Shown: positions 13,401-21,936, counted from the stretch's first letter. The stretch is DNA of 64,000 nt from Strigamia acuminata (GCA_949358305.1 OX442318.1:9348501-9412500), one strand, 5' to 3'. The notes: generated by a model not told the origin, from the letters alone. Numbers and translations: made by a program.

Positions 13401-16400
13401 AACACTGCGGTGCACTTATATTGCCACACTTTTTTGAGTCAGACAGTGACAGCACAAGTCGCTTTAAGCAGATCTCAAATTGAATTCAAGCAGCACAAGT
13501 AGTTGCATCTACGCTAGGAAATGTTTAACTAATTAAAGAAAAAATTATGAATTCGTCAACTCGTCAGAATCAATGTCCGATTTGAAAGAATCCAGACCAA
13601 GCTTGGTCGTAACGATGATGTCATGGGTCAATAAAGTTCTGCCCGGTTGTAATACATCCATTAGTGTTTCCAGATTTGGCAATTTATCACCAATTTGGCT
13701 ATTGTTAGGTCCAGTTGGCGATAAAAAATGCAATTTCGCGATTGGCTCTTAGATAAGCAATAAAGATTTTTTTTTGGTCATTTCAAATTGTTTATGATTT
13801 CCAAGCAAAAAAAAATCACTATTTGCGAGGTTAGGAGAGGATAAACAGAGTTCTTAGTGGTCAAGGTCAAACCAGGCTTTGAAAATCTGCTACATTTCTC
13901 TTGTTAACAGCCAAATATAATTTTATATTAAAGCATTTCTGAAAAAACAAGCAAAACTACAAAGATTTATAGTCTGTGGGACCCTTCTCTCAGACCTTAA
14001 TTTAAAAATTAAAAATTTGTTTTGATAAATGTTTTGAAGTTAGACTTCTTTTGGCGCACAGCAGCTTTTACAAATTGGAAATGACGACAACGAGTGACGG
14101 AAGTGACGTAACAGCAGTGTTGGGCTCGCTAACCAACAAGAATAGCTTCGCTAAAATTTTGCTTTTCCCCCAAAATTTACATTTCGCTAATTGTCGCTAT
14201 CGCTAACTAGCACCAGTTTGCTAGCGAGCCCAACATTGCATAGCAGTGAGGGGCGAGATGCTAGAAGTATACATTTCTAAGTTTTCCAGTATTATTACTT
14301 CATCATCGAATTTGTGACAAGCATGAAAGGATTAACGAGATTCCCACTGTCCCTATCTAACTTTCTTTGATGTATTAATTTTTTGCTGTATTCAAATCTG
14401 CTCGTCTGTCCTATACCCTTGTATAGGAATCCTGTTTATAGATGCGAGTGTAATTTATGCTAAAAATGTATTCAAACATTATAATACATAAAAAATCAAC
14501 AGTTCCAGATCTCATTTACCACACCACCGATTCCAGTACGTCGAACGAATCTTCCCCCGACGAGGAACGAAGACCGGCCAGGTCAAAAAAGAGTGACTAC
14601 GTTAGAAATAAAATCGGGAACAACCAAACAAGTAGAGACGCGCTTTATAATTCCGAAAACCGGTAAAACAAAACTAAAAAAATACATCAATTTTTAGCAT
14701 TTAAATTTTTTCTTCTTCCAAATTTTATGTTAATAGGGCTGAACATATGGGTCAGTTAAAGGAAACAACATTCACTCTGCAGCCCAAACAACCACATGCA
14801 TTTAATTATTCAGCACCGCATATGTTCCCTCAAAGGGAATTTGACAATATAGTCCATTACCCTAATAGTGAGTGCGTAATCCTCTTTACGACCAACAAAT
14901 AGTCCATCTGAAAACAAGCTACAAGCACTTTCTCCTTTACAGACTCAACTCATCTCATGAATTTACACAATCATCGCAGACAAGATGAGTCTGCACCAGA
15001 ACTGTAAGAACCGCAAAACTCCCATATTTTCATTCCCAAATACACCCAATTCTGTTTTTACACGCTCGTTTCTTAAACGATTTTAATTTAACATAAATAA
15101 ATAAATTCAATTCCGTTTTTACAGCATTTCTTGGATTTAACACGGTTAAAAATGAATTGCCTTTAGAAAAGTTGATTTAAATTTTAAGCTAAAATATTTC
15201 CATTAAGAGTAATTTTCTACAAAACATGTATGGAATTCTTGTTGGTTTTTTTTACACGTTATTTCCTGGAACGTATCTACAGTACAAAAACAGAATTGTG
15301 TACCGTAAAGTTGGGTGAATGTGGCCGATTTTTTTTAGTAAATTGTTAATAGTGCCTTCAATTTAATAGAGAGTTTGCGGGATGCATTTTTCCCTTATTT
15401 TGCTCCACGATACACTATTTAAGTACCATATCATAAGGGAAAAACCTTTAGTGTATCGTTTTTAACACTAAATAAAATATAGAGCAGCCAATCAGAATTC
15501 AGAACACTATATTGTTAGCTCCGCCCATTGCAAATGGCGATAATTTTGTATCACAACGGATTGTGCACTTTGAAAAATGCAGCCCGCAATAACTTATTTT
15601 ATCATTTTTCCCTTACACTATTTTTTTTACCGTATAGTCTAAAACTGTAAGGGAAAAATGCATCCCGCAAACTCTCTAATAACTACAAAACTGTTAACTA
15701 TGTGTTTAGGTAGAGTTACAATGCCCATAACAAACATTTTGATTTTTTGTCACACATTTCCTGTTTTTTTAAATAAAACCATGGTGGCCAGAAGTATTTA
15801 GAAGGTATTTTGATATTTCATAACAGACCTGAATATGAATTGCCCTGTAATTCTTCTATTACCATAAAGTTTACGGTAATAAGTTAGATGGGGCGTCCAA
15901 CTTTGTGGCTTCCCGGGCCACATTGGAAGGAGGAGGATTGTCCTGGCTTACACATAAAATACACTAACACTAACAATAGCTGTTGTTAGTTCAATGCTGT
16001 TTGCTCTCCAAGCAAAACAAACACTAGAATCCCAAAAAAATCCCTTAACGCTTAAAGTACTGTAAAGCTTCAAATTGCGGCCCGAGCGTTTATCTATTTT
16101 TCGAACCCGACCCCCAGCACCGATTTGAAGCTTTACGGTGAAGTGTGCATTCGTTAGTGTCCCAATGCTTATTCATTGTCAACATCGCTGACCGGACGTC
16201 ATTTATTTGTTATTCATACAATTAATATTTTGCTTCATATCTTGGCAAAGTTTAGTTCCTGTATTTAATCCTTTAATTTTCTTAGCCAAGACTTACGTAA
16301 AAACAATGCATATTAATGACAAAATGAGCAGAAGGCAGAAGTCATCCATTATGGATGAGGCTGTTTACTGCGAAAACTCGAGTCCGTAAATTCAGTTTTA

Positions 16401-16905
16401 ATATTAACGTTCACCCAGAGTAAGATTAAACCGTTTACTCTGAATTTCCGAGCAAATTACTGACTAAACGTGCAATTACCAGCGAATAAATGCATTTAGT
16501 AGATACTAAATCACCTTTCGAATGCAGCCACTAAAGAAAAAAAAATCCCCACATTGTTTATACTTGCATTAAATTCTCTTCATTAGTGTAAAAGTGTATT
16601 GAAACGTGAAATTTTTCAATCAGTGCTTAATTGACGTTCCTCAAGTCTCGCGCTTGAATTCCCTTTGTTTTCCCTTCCTCGCCAATCGATCTTAAAATAT
16701 GTAACCAAATATGTGTTTTCCTTCCCAAATCCCAACACATTTCATTAAAATTCAAAAACGAATTTTCTTTGTATTCCCCACCCCTATTATTATTATTTTT
16801 TAAAAAAAAAATTATTATTTTCCTCTCAATTCCAGTTCCAGTGAGAAATTACACCAAACTAAAAAATCTTCCGACTGCGGCGAAGATTACACGATACGCG
16901 TGTGA
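1107..16905 (+). CDS. Dscam: Dscam-type cell adhesion receptor, 3' part (10 exons, partial at 5' end)
   Basis: Spliced gene with exons 1107-1400, 2650-2808, 6428-6595, 9490-9644, 10664-10739, 11794-12024, 14503-14662, 14737-14867, 14943-15003 and 16836-16905. All junctions are GT..AG, and the phases run 1,1,1,0,1,1,2,1,2 without a clash, giving 1505 nt (2 nt plus 500 codons and a stop). In order the product shows the end of the extracellular region (one FNIII domain with W, DGGCPI and AHNDAGS motifs), a short linker, one transmembrane helix with a basic stop-transfer sequence, and a tail of about 370 residues with a PYATF motif, several tyrosines, a Ser-rich SSTSNESSPDEE stretch and a C-terminal I-R-V. 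Dscam proteins are homophilic Ig/FNIII receptors used in neuronal self-recognition and, in arthropods, in haemocytes. Upstream exons, including any hypervariable Ig clusters, lie before base 1. Family assignment is by recognition of motifs; no alignment was run. Confidence 0.9.
1401..2649 (+). other. Dscam intron with TIR element
   Basis: A 1249-nt GT..AG intron between the FNIII exon and the transmembrane exon. About half of it is the TIR element at 1506-2094. The acceptor has a T7 tract and ends CCCTAG at 2649. Confidence 0.85.
1506..2094. mobile_element. TIR element 'TACCGTATTTCTTC..GACGCA' (family E)
   Basis: The left end reads TACCGTATTTCTTCAATTCT and continues into AAGACGCA. The right end carries the reverse complement, with TGCGTCTTAGAATCGAAG followed by a decayed copy of the outer part. 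No transposase frame is visible inside, so it is a non-autonomous element within a Dscam intron. Half copies with the same TTCTAAGACGCA core occur near 17820 and 53424. The superfamily is not certain. Confidence 0.6.
2650..2808 (+). CDS. Dscam: Dscam exon: transmembrane segment
   Basis: A 159-nt exon, phase 1 to 1, between CCCTAG (2649) and the donor GTAAGT (2809). The 53 residues comprise a short acidic extracellular linker (GEMAADAVSHD), a hydrophobic helix of about 25 residues (core SIISIIIVSALVIATAFLFA), and a basic stop-transfer patch RKRKYRGYRHS that places the following exons in the cytoplasm. Only one transmembrane exon was found. Some arthropod Dscam genes have two mutually exclusive ones, and no second candidate is visible in the flanking introns. 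Confidence 0.92.
3003..3195. repeat. 20-bp minisatellite, about 9-10 copies
   Basis: Tandem units of AAGTGCATTTTTACACGTAA, with the outermost units diverged (CACTT or CACAT in place of CACGT). The unit has an open frame (KSAFLHV repeated), but this follows from the repeat itself and is not evidence of coding. Confidence 0.95.
4109..4268. mobile_element. GC-rich 'GCGCC/CGCCCGGGC' element (family I), degenerate
   Basis: A sharply GC-rich island in an AT-rich intron, with repeated GGCGCCG and an ACGCCCGGGC block near its right end. Composition and motifs match the better-preserved TIR element at 21937-22096. The TIRs are not intact here. Confidence 0.45.
5437..5713. repeat. Composite repeat bounded by inverted CCTAGGACGATCA
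   Basis: CCTAGGACGATCA near 5437 and TGATCGTCCTAGG near 5700 form a short inverted repeat. The right part (5638-5700) carries GAGAGTTTGCGGTTGCCAAT followed by TTATAATTATGAGTTAC, which matches one end of the element at 31051-31539. It is probably a truncated copy of that family inside another repeat. Confidence 0.45.
5920..5986. repeat. 67-bp dispersed repeat L, copy 1
   Basis: Nearly identical to 18023-18089, from ACTGCTTGAAATTT through ACTTTACCGGAAAGTC to TGTAAAGACTGTATTTAC. There is no coding content and the type is unknown. Confidence 0.7.
6428..6595 (+). CDS. Dscam: Dscam exon: cytoplasmic tail 1
   Basis: A 168-nt exon, phase 1 to 1, from CATTAG (6427) to the donor GTAATT (6596). It gives 56 residues beginning YPVIEGKLATEQQ and ending in TSTDYNTIPRDG, with tyrosines in TYNPS and DYNTIP contexts. 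Because the exon is symmetrical, skipping would keep the reading frame. Alternative skipping of tail exons is known for insect Dscam, but nothing here shows that it happens. Confidence 0.85.
6932..7615. mobile_element. Harbinger-like MITE (family F), 684 bp, TSD TAA
   Basis: Long TIRs TGCTATGTTCACACTTAAAC(CACTTTT) at both ends, flanked on each side by TAA (6929-6931 and 7616-7618). A 3-bp TAA/TTA duplication is the mark of PIF/Harbinger elements. A second copy lies at 50152-50509. No transposase is present. Confidence 0.75.
7770..7870 (+). pseudogene. 18S rRNA fragment, copy 1
   Basis: Contains CTGCGAAAGCATTTGCCAAG, then AATGTTTTCATTAATCAAC and AACGAAAGT. This is a universally conserved stretch of 18S rRNA in the middle of the molecule. 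Homology continues weakly on the right (GGCTATGAGATACC, compared with GGCGATCAGATACCGCC in 18S). It is too short and diverged to be a functional gene. Confidence 0.8.
8749..9184. mobile_element. TA-flanked TIR element (family A), copy 1
   Basis: Nearly perfect TIRs of about 50 bp beginning TACTCTTGTTCGACTCAAAA and running through GGGTGCCC to TGGCCGAGCC, flanked by TA on both sides (8747-8748, 9185-9186). The interior is AT-rich with no transposase. Related copies are at 20075-21040, 34767-35189, 40671-41096, 42574-42955 and 62175-62284. Superfamily not assigned. Confidence 0.8.
9490..9644 (+). CDS. Dscam: Dscam exon: cytoplasmic tail 2 (PYATF motif)
   Basis: A 155-nt exon, phase 1 to 0, from CACCTTAG to the donor GTAAAC at 9645. 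It encodes GYPESINPYATFNVPG near its start. The PYATF block is one of the most conserved cytoplasmic motifs of Dscam proteins across animals. The rest (DEAERNYSQQLHPATNK) is polar. The open frame continues past the donor into the intron, but the next exon joins in matching phase 0. Confidence 0.88.
9645..10663 (+). other. Dscam intron, AT-rich
   Basis: A 1019-nt intron with A- and T-rich low-complexity stretches near 9743-9760 and 10137-10205. No repeat family or exon was recognised. The acceptor TTTCTTCTTGCAG is strong. Confidence 0.8.
10664..10739 (+). CDS. Dscam: Dscam exon: cytoplasmic tail 3 (76 nt)
   Basis: A small exon, phase 0 to 1, encoding SPFDLYSRVVKRIDNANPEE plus TTQRN. It lies between a strong acceptor (TTCTTCTTGCAG) and the donor GTAAGG at 10740. 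Its length is not a multiple of three, so skipping it alone would break the frame. Assignment rests on splice sites and phase match; it contains a tyrosine in a DLYSR context. Confidence 0.82.
10992..11493. repeat. 18-bp tandem repeat, about 19 copies, interrupted
   Basis: Units of CTTCCTGTTTAGTGCCAC, nearly identical, in two blocks (10992-11192 and 11348-11493) separated by a hAT-like insertion. It sits inside the TIR element at 10834-11701. Confidence 0.95.
11193..11347. mobile_element. hAT-like MITE, 155 bp, perfect 8-bp TSD
   Basis: TIRs CAGTGCTGGACTGG and CCAGTCCAGCCCTG, flanked by the 8-bp direct repeat CTGTTTAG (11185-11192 and 11348-11355). An 8-bp TSD with a CAGTG terminus is diagnostic of hAT elements. 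The flanking repeat also belongs to the surrounding 18-bp satellite, so the match could partly reflect the satellite phase; the satellite resumes exactly where the duplication ends. Confidence 0.8.
11794..12024 (+). CDS. Dscam: Dscam exon: cytoplasmic tail 4
   Basis: A 231-nt exon, phase 1 to 1, from TTTGTTTCAG to the strong donor GTAAGT at 12025. The 77 residues are tyrosine-rich: TAKYYTPTEG, PEYYSENGKYDHPYQTW and PTEYDSVLSDTDNSD. The EYDSxLSDTD stretch resembles the EYD(S/T)LGSDSDTE motif remembered from fly and vertebrate Dscam tails. Such tyrosines are plausible adaptor-docking sites (inference). The exon is symmetrical and could be skipped in frame. Confidence 0.88.
12228..12576. mobile_element. 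hAT-like repeat (family K), copy 1
   Basis: Starts with CAGTGGCCAGCGCTTCTCAA followed by ACTATGGGGCGCG, a typical hAT 5' terminus. Bases 12293-12576 recur nearly unchanged at 27024-27299. The right terminus was not pinned down, and the element may extend further right. Confidence 0.6.
13545..13733 (-). pseudogene. 62-codon open frame of unknown origin, possible transposon scrap
   Basis: A minus-strand frame starting MHFLSPTGPNNSQIGDKLPN. Its amino-acid composition looks protein-like, with few low-complexity runs, unlike other chance frames here. It is antisense inside a Dscam intron. No family is recognised, so it could be the remnant of a transposase or host-derived retrocopy, or chance. 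Confidence 0.25.
14115..14238. mobile_element. hAT-like MITE, 124 bp
   Basis: TIRs CAGTGTTGGGCTCGCTA and the complement of TAGCGAGCCCAACATTG. Flanking 8-mers CGTAACAG and CATAGCAG agree at 6 of 8 positions, consistent with an aged 8-bp TSD. Confidence 0.65.
14501..14508 (+). promoter_or_regulatory. Tandem splice acceptors 6 nt apart
   Basis: Two AG acceptors (14501-14502 and 14507-14508) separated by 6 nt, both compatible with the incoming phase 1. The polypyrimidine tract is weak for both. Use of one or the other would add or remove two residues. Confidence 0.5.
14503..14662 (+). CDS. Dscam: Dscam exon: cytoplasmic tail 5 (Ser-rich), tandem acceptor
   Basis: Phase 1 to 2. It encodes VPDLIYHTTDSSTSNESSPD followed by EERRPARSKKSDYVRNK and onward. 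IYHxxxSSTSxEPSP-type sequence is remembered from Dscam tails. The start is ambiguous: CAACAG ends at 14502 and TTCCAG at 14508, both keep the frame, and they differ by two residues (VP). An in-frame stop at 14451 excludes any start further upstream. Donor GTAAAA at 14663. Confidence 0.85.
14737..14867 (+). CDS. Dscam: Dscam exon: cytoplasmic tail 6
   Basis: A 131-nt exon, phase 2 to 1, after a 74-nt intron. Acceptor TTAATAG (14736), donor GTGAGT (14868). It encodes AEHMGQLKETTFTLQPKQPH followed by AFNYSAPHMFPQREFDNIVH. Assignment rests on phase-matched splicing; no named motif is recognised. Confidence 0.8.
14943..15003 (+). CDS. Dscam: Dscam exon: cytoplasmic tail 7 (61 nt)
   Basis: Phase 1 to 2, after a 75-nt intron ending CTCCTTTACAG and before the donor GTAAGA at 15004. 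It encodes STHLMNLHNHRRQDESAPEL, polar and basic. The last codon CT(T/C) is completed by the next exon. Confidence 0.8.
15369..15676. mobile_element. 'GAGAGTTTGCGGGATGCA' MITE (family B), 308 bp, TSD TA
   Basis: TIRs GAGAGTTTGCGGGATGCATT(TTTCCCTTA) perfect over about 30 bp, flanked by TA on both sides. Internal inverted blocks (CGATACACTATTT and similar) give a largely palindromic element. Further copies are at 62301-62745 and 63726-64000. Confidence 0.82.
16060..16139. repeat. Small inverted repeat with GTAAAGCTTCAAAT arms
   Basis: Arms CTGTAAAGCTTCAAAT and ATTTGAAGCTTTACGG enclose a GC-richer loop (GCGGCCCGAGCG and GAACCCGACCCCC). A similar single arm CCGTAAAGCTTCAAA occurs near 54956. It is probably a very short MITE. 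Confidence 0.5.
16836..16905 (+). CDS. Dscam: Dscam terminal coding exon, C-terminus Y-T-I-R-V
   Basis: Phase 2 entry. The acceptor TTTCCTCTCAATTCCAG ends at 16835, with a second in-frame AG at 16841 (TTCCAG repeated). It encodes SSEKLHQTKKSSDCGEDYTI plus RV, then TGA at 16903-16905. The last three residues I-R-V fit a class II PDZ ligand (hydrophobic-x-hydrophobic); the motif is seen, the binding is inferred. Choice of the downstream acceptor would drop two residues. Confidence 0.85.
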
Positions 16906-17235
16906 AGAAAAGTGATCATTTTAAATAAAAGGAAATTTATCTGGACCACAAAGTGACATTGTGATCGAATCCACAGAACTAATGGACATTGACTGTTCTA
17001 TCAATTTTCCTACGAAAAAAAACTATGACATAAAATAAAAAAAAATCGACCAGGCCTATCATTTTTTTTGTACAAAGCCATTGTGTTATGAATATTGATG
17101 TAAAATGTACCAAAAAAAAAATTGAAAAAGAAAATAATTTTTTTCCCAAATGTGTGTTCATTTTTTCTCATTTTTTATTATTATATGCGCTTTAGTCGTC
17201 CGATGTAAATAAATACTCACCCAGCCAGTATGTGT
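16906..17235 (+). terminator. Dscam 3' UTR and poly(A) signals
   Basis: AATAAA at 16924-16929 close to the stop, and a second at 17208-17213 followed by a GT-rich stretch (GTATGTGTGTGACAG, from about 17228). The second has the better downstream element, so the mRNA end is inferred at about 17220. Confidence 0.6.
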
Positions 17236-20074
17236 GTGACAGTCATTGACTGTCCGATCGATTTTGGCGATATCATCAGTAAGTATCCTCAGGTCAGCAA
17301 CGCTTGAATTGACAGACGTTTATTAGAAGTTGGATGCAAGTTGACAAAAATGGAATTAAAATGTCGAGAAACATGAATGATGTCATGAGAAATGCTCCAG
17401 AGCATGCACAGGGATTTAGCACACATTGACCGGCGTCATCGCCTTAAAGAGTTGCGTTCAATTCCTTCATACAGACGGTCTTGAAAATTGTGAGTGAAAA
17501 ATGCGGGAGATCATTGCTTGAACTGCCAACTTGCGTTTCGGCTTAAGTTTGAAGAATCGGCATCGAAATGGACAATGACGCTTGGGCTTTCAGCGTTTTC
17601 CCACCAGATGGCGCTTTTTTAATTGAAAAATGGCTTCATTCGGCGATAATTAAAATTAATTTTTTAAGAAAAAAGAATTTCATTGATTCAAAACAACTTT
17701 TAAGACTGGGGATTTTTCCCCCGTTAATAGATTTTTTAAGTCCAGGGATTTTTCCCCATCAATAGATTTTTTAAGTCAAAAATGAATAACATTAAATGAA
17801 AATATTTACTGTAAAAAATTTAATTCTAAGACGCAACCCCATTATAGTAGTGATCAAAACCCCCACCAGGTGATACAAAATTCTTTATTATTATTGTTTA
17901 CACGCTAACACCCCCAATAAAATTAGTAGCGAACTAAAAACAAACAAAACTGCGCTTTAACTCCTGGACCTGAAAAGTGACCCTAAACGCGGTAAAGCCG
18001 TAAACCAAAACTGCATCTTTACACTGCTTGAAATTTCAAATTTACTTTACCGGAAAGTCAAGTAAATATGATGTAAAGACTGTATTTACACGTCGTATTT
18101 TATATCACCTTTTTGTGACGCTACTATCTGCGGTGCGACGTTTGCATGTTAATAAACGACTTCTTTACGGGTATATATTATAAACCCACTAAATTTCCTT
18201 GGATTTCCACTAAAAAATAATTAACTCTCCCACTTACTGAAATTTCCACTAACGCTCCTTTTTTGGTCATAATTTATTTCACCAAACCAGACAACAATTA
18301 TTACTAATTGAAAAAACAAAACTAAAAAAAAAAAAAAAAAAAAATTGAAATCTAAAAACAAAAAATGCTCACCGGACAAGTTTGCCCACAATTCAAATTC
18401 AACTCACACATGAGCCATGACTAAAGCCCATTTGGTCTCCGACAAGACCAGAACACTGAACACATCACAATTGAGGAACAATTTTCCTCCCCAATATCTC
18501 TGCCAGAAAGATTCCTTTTGACTACAGCATACAAACGCCCCAACACATACCTTTGAAATGCAGAAATCACGAGGGAAATGCTTCCAGCACTGATCCTATT
18601 TCAATCTAAGAGGAAATTGGCCTGTGTGTCCCTACCCCTTAAGTAATGGAAACCTATTACAAACTGCCAAGTCCACCAGGATTTTCCCCTTCCCACCTTT
18701 CTAAAAACTCCACTCGACTGAATAAAGATGGCCGCCCATAAAAAAAAAAATTCCACTCTTAACCTATTATGTCCCTCTTCCTTGCCCCAACCTGTCTCTT
18801 CTGATAGCAACAAACTGTGCCTGGACCAGCAAAGTGACAGCTTATTTGGCTTGATAAACAGAGGCAGGAAACCGAATCTCCAAGTCAAAACAGAAATCCC
18901 CCAAGAAAGAGAAGTGAATTTAAAGTTTCCCCCCAACTTTCGCTCCACATTAAATCGAGGCTAGGTACCCAATAAAGCTGCGAATTCCTTTTGCAGCTCG
19001 CACGTATCTCCCCTCGGAAATTCCCTCGAGAAGTCTAAACATGTGAGGTTTAATCATTAACATTTCACCTTGATAAAACAACTCCGTTTGGATTATTGAT
19101 TCTTCATCATCGATACAGTACCATGTTTATGGTATGTTAAGTAAAAAGAACCGCACACACGTTGTATGCTCGCCATTTTATTTATTTATTTACTGCTGGA
19201 TATTTATTATTTATTCAGCCGATAAAGAAAAAAAAATGGGTGGGGTTAGGCCACTAACTTTAGTCCACATAGGAATGGGTGATGCGAACGACTCAGAGCG
19301 TTGCTTTCAAACGTTTTATATCGCTAACGACATTTGGTGTAGATAAGCATCTGTATTGAAAATGAGGCTCAATATTGGCGGAAATACAGATCAAACGCTT
19401 AATCTGAATATAATCTATTGATCGTTACAATTAAAAATGTTCACAAATGACTATTTGGAAGTTGAGGGGCCGAAATAAATCTTTTTGATTTAATTTGATG
19501 GATTGTGGAAGATTGTTGAGGAGAAACACAAAAACTAAACCATATCGTATAAGAGTTACTACGGAAGTGCCGTTACAATTTTATTTTACGTTAAAGTCGC
19601 TGAGCACTAGGTGGCGCTATTATAAAACTATGGTCATAGAATATAACACTACAATACTTTTCGGTGTAGAATTGACGGAAGCATGAAAATGTGTTCAATC
19701 TTGTGAACCTTTTGTTCAGTTTGGTCAGCGGATATGACGTAAAAGACATCATCGCTTGCGAAATGTGAGAAAAACGAAAACTGTTAAATGTGTTTTAATA
19801 AATAATTTTGTAGAGAAACAATTTTTGATTTTAACAGTTTCTGACTAACAAATAATGCTCAACAACTTTGCAGATGACATTTTTCATATTGCATTGTTAC
19901 TTTTTGAAGTTACAATGAAAAAAAACCATGATGCATTGTTGAAAACCCAAATTTGTGTTGTTTAATGAATTGCCCATCCCCTGATTACTCAAAATCAGTG
20001 AACACAATCTGTGATTACTCCTTATTTTCAGAAATATTCTACTGTGAACACTTTATTGAAACACCCTGTACATA
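17236..20074. other. Intergenic, few identifiable features
   Basis: Contains half of a family E element near 17820, repeat L copy 2 (18023-18089), an A-rich tract near 18330 and a slightly GC-richer patch at 18600-18960 with overlapping open frames on both strands. None of those frames looks like a conserved protein. Confidence 0.5.
18023..18089. repeat. 67-bp dispersed repeat L, copy 2
   Basis: Matches 5920-5986 almost base for base, including TTTACTTTACCGGAAAGTC and AAATATGATGTAAAGACTG. It has no recognised function. Confidence 0.7.
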
Positions 20075-21040
20075 TACTACGTCCCTATACAACGTTGTCT
20101 TATTTCCCAATTGGTTGAGCCGGATTACACCTAAAGCCTAGTACTCATAACACCATTCCATCCTTGGAATGATAACATGAATCAAAAATATTGTTTAGAC
20201 TCTGAATCACCCTTGCAAGTGGAAACGAATTGTTTCCGACCCCGTGCACGGAAAAATTTAATTGTTTCAGACTATGAATAAATTTTGTCTACCCAGAATT
20301 CCCTTGTTTTTTATCTAAAATTTGCAACTGGTCACAGCCGGTCGCAAACAAAGACACCCAACGACTACAATTGAACACGTTGTTTCTTGAAGGTTAGTAG
20401 AATTATATTTTTGCCTGCATTTCAGACAAAATAAATGCTTTTTTAATTGCAAAAAGACCAAAACTGATTTTAAAATTATTTAAGTCAGAAAAGTCAGACA
20501 AAGCTTCATTGCCATTGCCAGCCATTTGCAAAACAAGCAACAATGACTCATTAAGAGTACGTAAACTTTCTGGTGACAATTTCATGAGTACCACAAATTT
20601 ATCAGACTCTGAATAATAAGAGGATAAAACATTCCGCTTGAAATGGTGCTGTTGAAAAATTAAGACTGTAAAAATATTTAGACTCTGAAAGCGTATAAGT
20701 ACTAGGCTTAACTGTGGACTGTGCTCTACTAGGCAGAAAAGTAGTTCTGTTTATTTTCAATAAATTTTAATGTAAAAAGTGATTAGAAGGATGGATTTTA
20801 TTTAATTTAATTAGTAATAAAATATGTATTTTATTAGCTAAAATGAAAAGCTTATACCTCTTTTAATCAAACAAACAATGTTTGTTGGTTTCTTTTGGCA
20901 GATAAACAACGATTTAGTTTTTTATTGGTTGTTTTGCCTAGCTAGAATACAATTCTGGTGTTGTGGGCTACTTTTTTGTGCCACTATACCAGTGATACGG
21001 CTTGAATTAGGACAACATTATATCGGGACTGACTATAGTA
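20075..21040. mobile_element. Family A-related TIR element, about 970 bp
   Basis: The left end contains GTCCCTATACAACGTTGTC and the right end the complement of GACAACATTATATCGGGAC. Both are followed inward by ATTGGTTGAGCCGG-like or CCGTATCACTGG-like sequence shared with family A. The 62175-62284 fragment is a closer relative. An internal minus-strand frame (20403-20594) may be a transposase scrap but is not recognisable. Confidence 0.55.
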
Positions 21041-21936
21041 CAGAGTGCAGTGCGTGTACGAATATCGCGTGTATTATTCATCACCGTTCATTCCTTTCGT
21101 AAACAGAAGAAAAGAAAAGATTTCACTTTTCTTTCTGAAACAGAAGTTTTGAGAGCCTTTAATTATGTATATATTAATAGATGCACCATAATCTGTTGAA
21201 CCATTTCTTCAGCATCCATCTTGGATTAAAATGGATTATTTATACAATCTAACACCTGGAACTCTGAATTCTGGTACATCACAGCATGAATAAAACCCTG
21301 CGACAATGTTTATTGTCTATTTTAATTGGCACCTGGATTAACTTTAAATATTCCATGACAAATTCATGGCCATCAGAGTGTTCAATAAGCTAGCAACAGA
21401 TCTGTTGCCTAACAGCATCATAAGTAGGCTAAAAGCGTTAATTGCTTTGCAGGATAAGCTCTTTAAGTTGACTGATTTCTTTGCAAACAATTGAAAATAA
21501 TCCAGATTTGTTTATAAATTGCATGGAGCAGCAGAAGGCAAAATTGTACAGTGTGACGTAAAGCATCGATCTATTTTTATCAAGAGGCGACCACATTGGT
21601 GTGATGGCTTCACCGAAATCACAGAGAACAAACCTGACAGCTGACCAGATAAACGGGCAATCAATTCCGCAAGGAGAAGACTGACCGAGTCCAGGCTCGC
21701 AGACTAAAAAGGCCATCACTTCCCAGATATGGACTGGAGGTTCTAAATAAATCTCCAGACGGAAGAACCACTGACCTCAACTCTACACACCCGGCAATTA
21801 TTTAACAGCAAGATAAGATGATACCAAAAACAATGTCGACAATTACCTGTTTGCATTTAACTCATCACTGTAACATCGTGTGTGGGTACACGATGTTAGG
21901 TTTCTGGTAAACAAGATGCCATATGTGATTACCGTA
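21041..21936. other. Intergenic, nothing recognised
   Basis: No splice-bounded exon, TIR pair or tandem repeat was recognised. A minus-strand open frame of 93 codons near 21438-21719 lacks any recognisable motif. Confidence 0.4.

Larger units (their letters stand above)
12025..14502 (+). other. Dscam intron with two hAT-like relics
   Basis: A 2478-nt intron. It contains a hAT-like segment (12228-12576), a short hAT MITE (14115-14238) and a minus-strand open frame of 62 codons (13545-13733) that may be a transposase scrap. Confidence 0.75.
15004..16835 (+). other. Last Dscam intron with MITE and possible short terminal exon
   Basis: A 1832-nt intron. Contents: a good acceptor at 15120-15121 followed by a 5-codon frame and stop; a palindromic MITE at 15369-15676; and a small inverted repeat at 16060-16139. 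Confidence 0.75.

Noticed and set aside
18601-18948. 115-codon minus-strand frame
   Set aside because: Overlaps a 78-codon frame on the other strand in a slightly GC-richer patch; no conserved motif or splice context on either strand.
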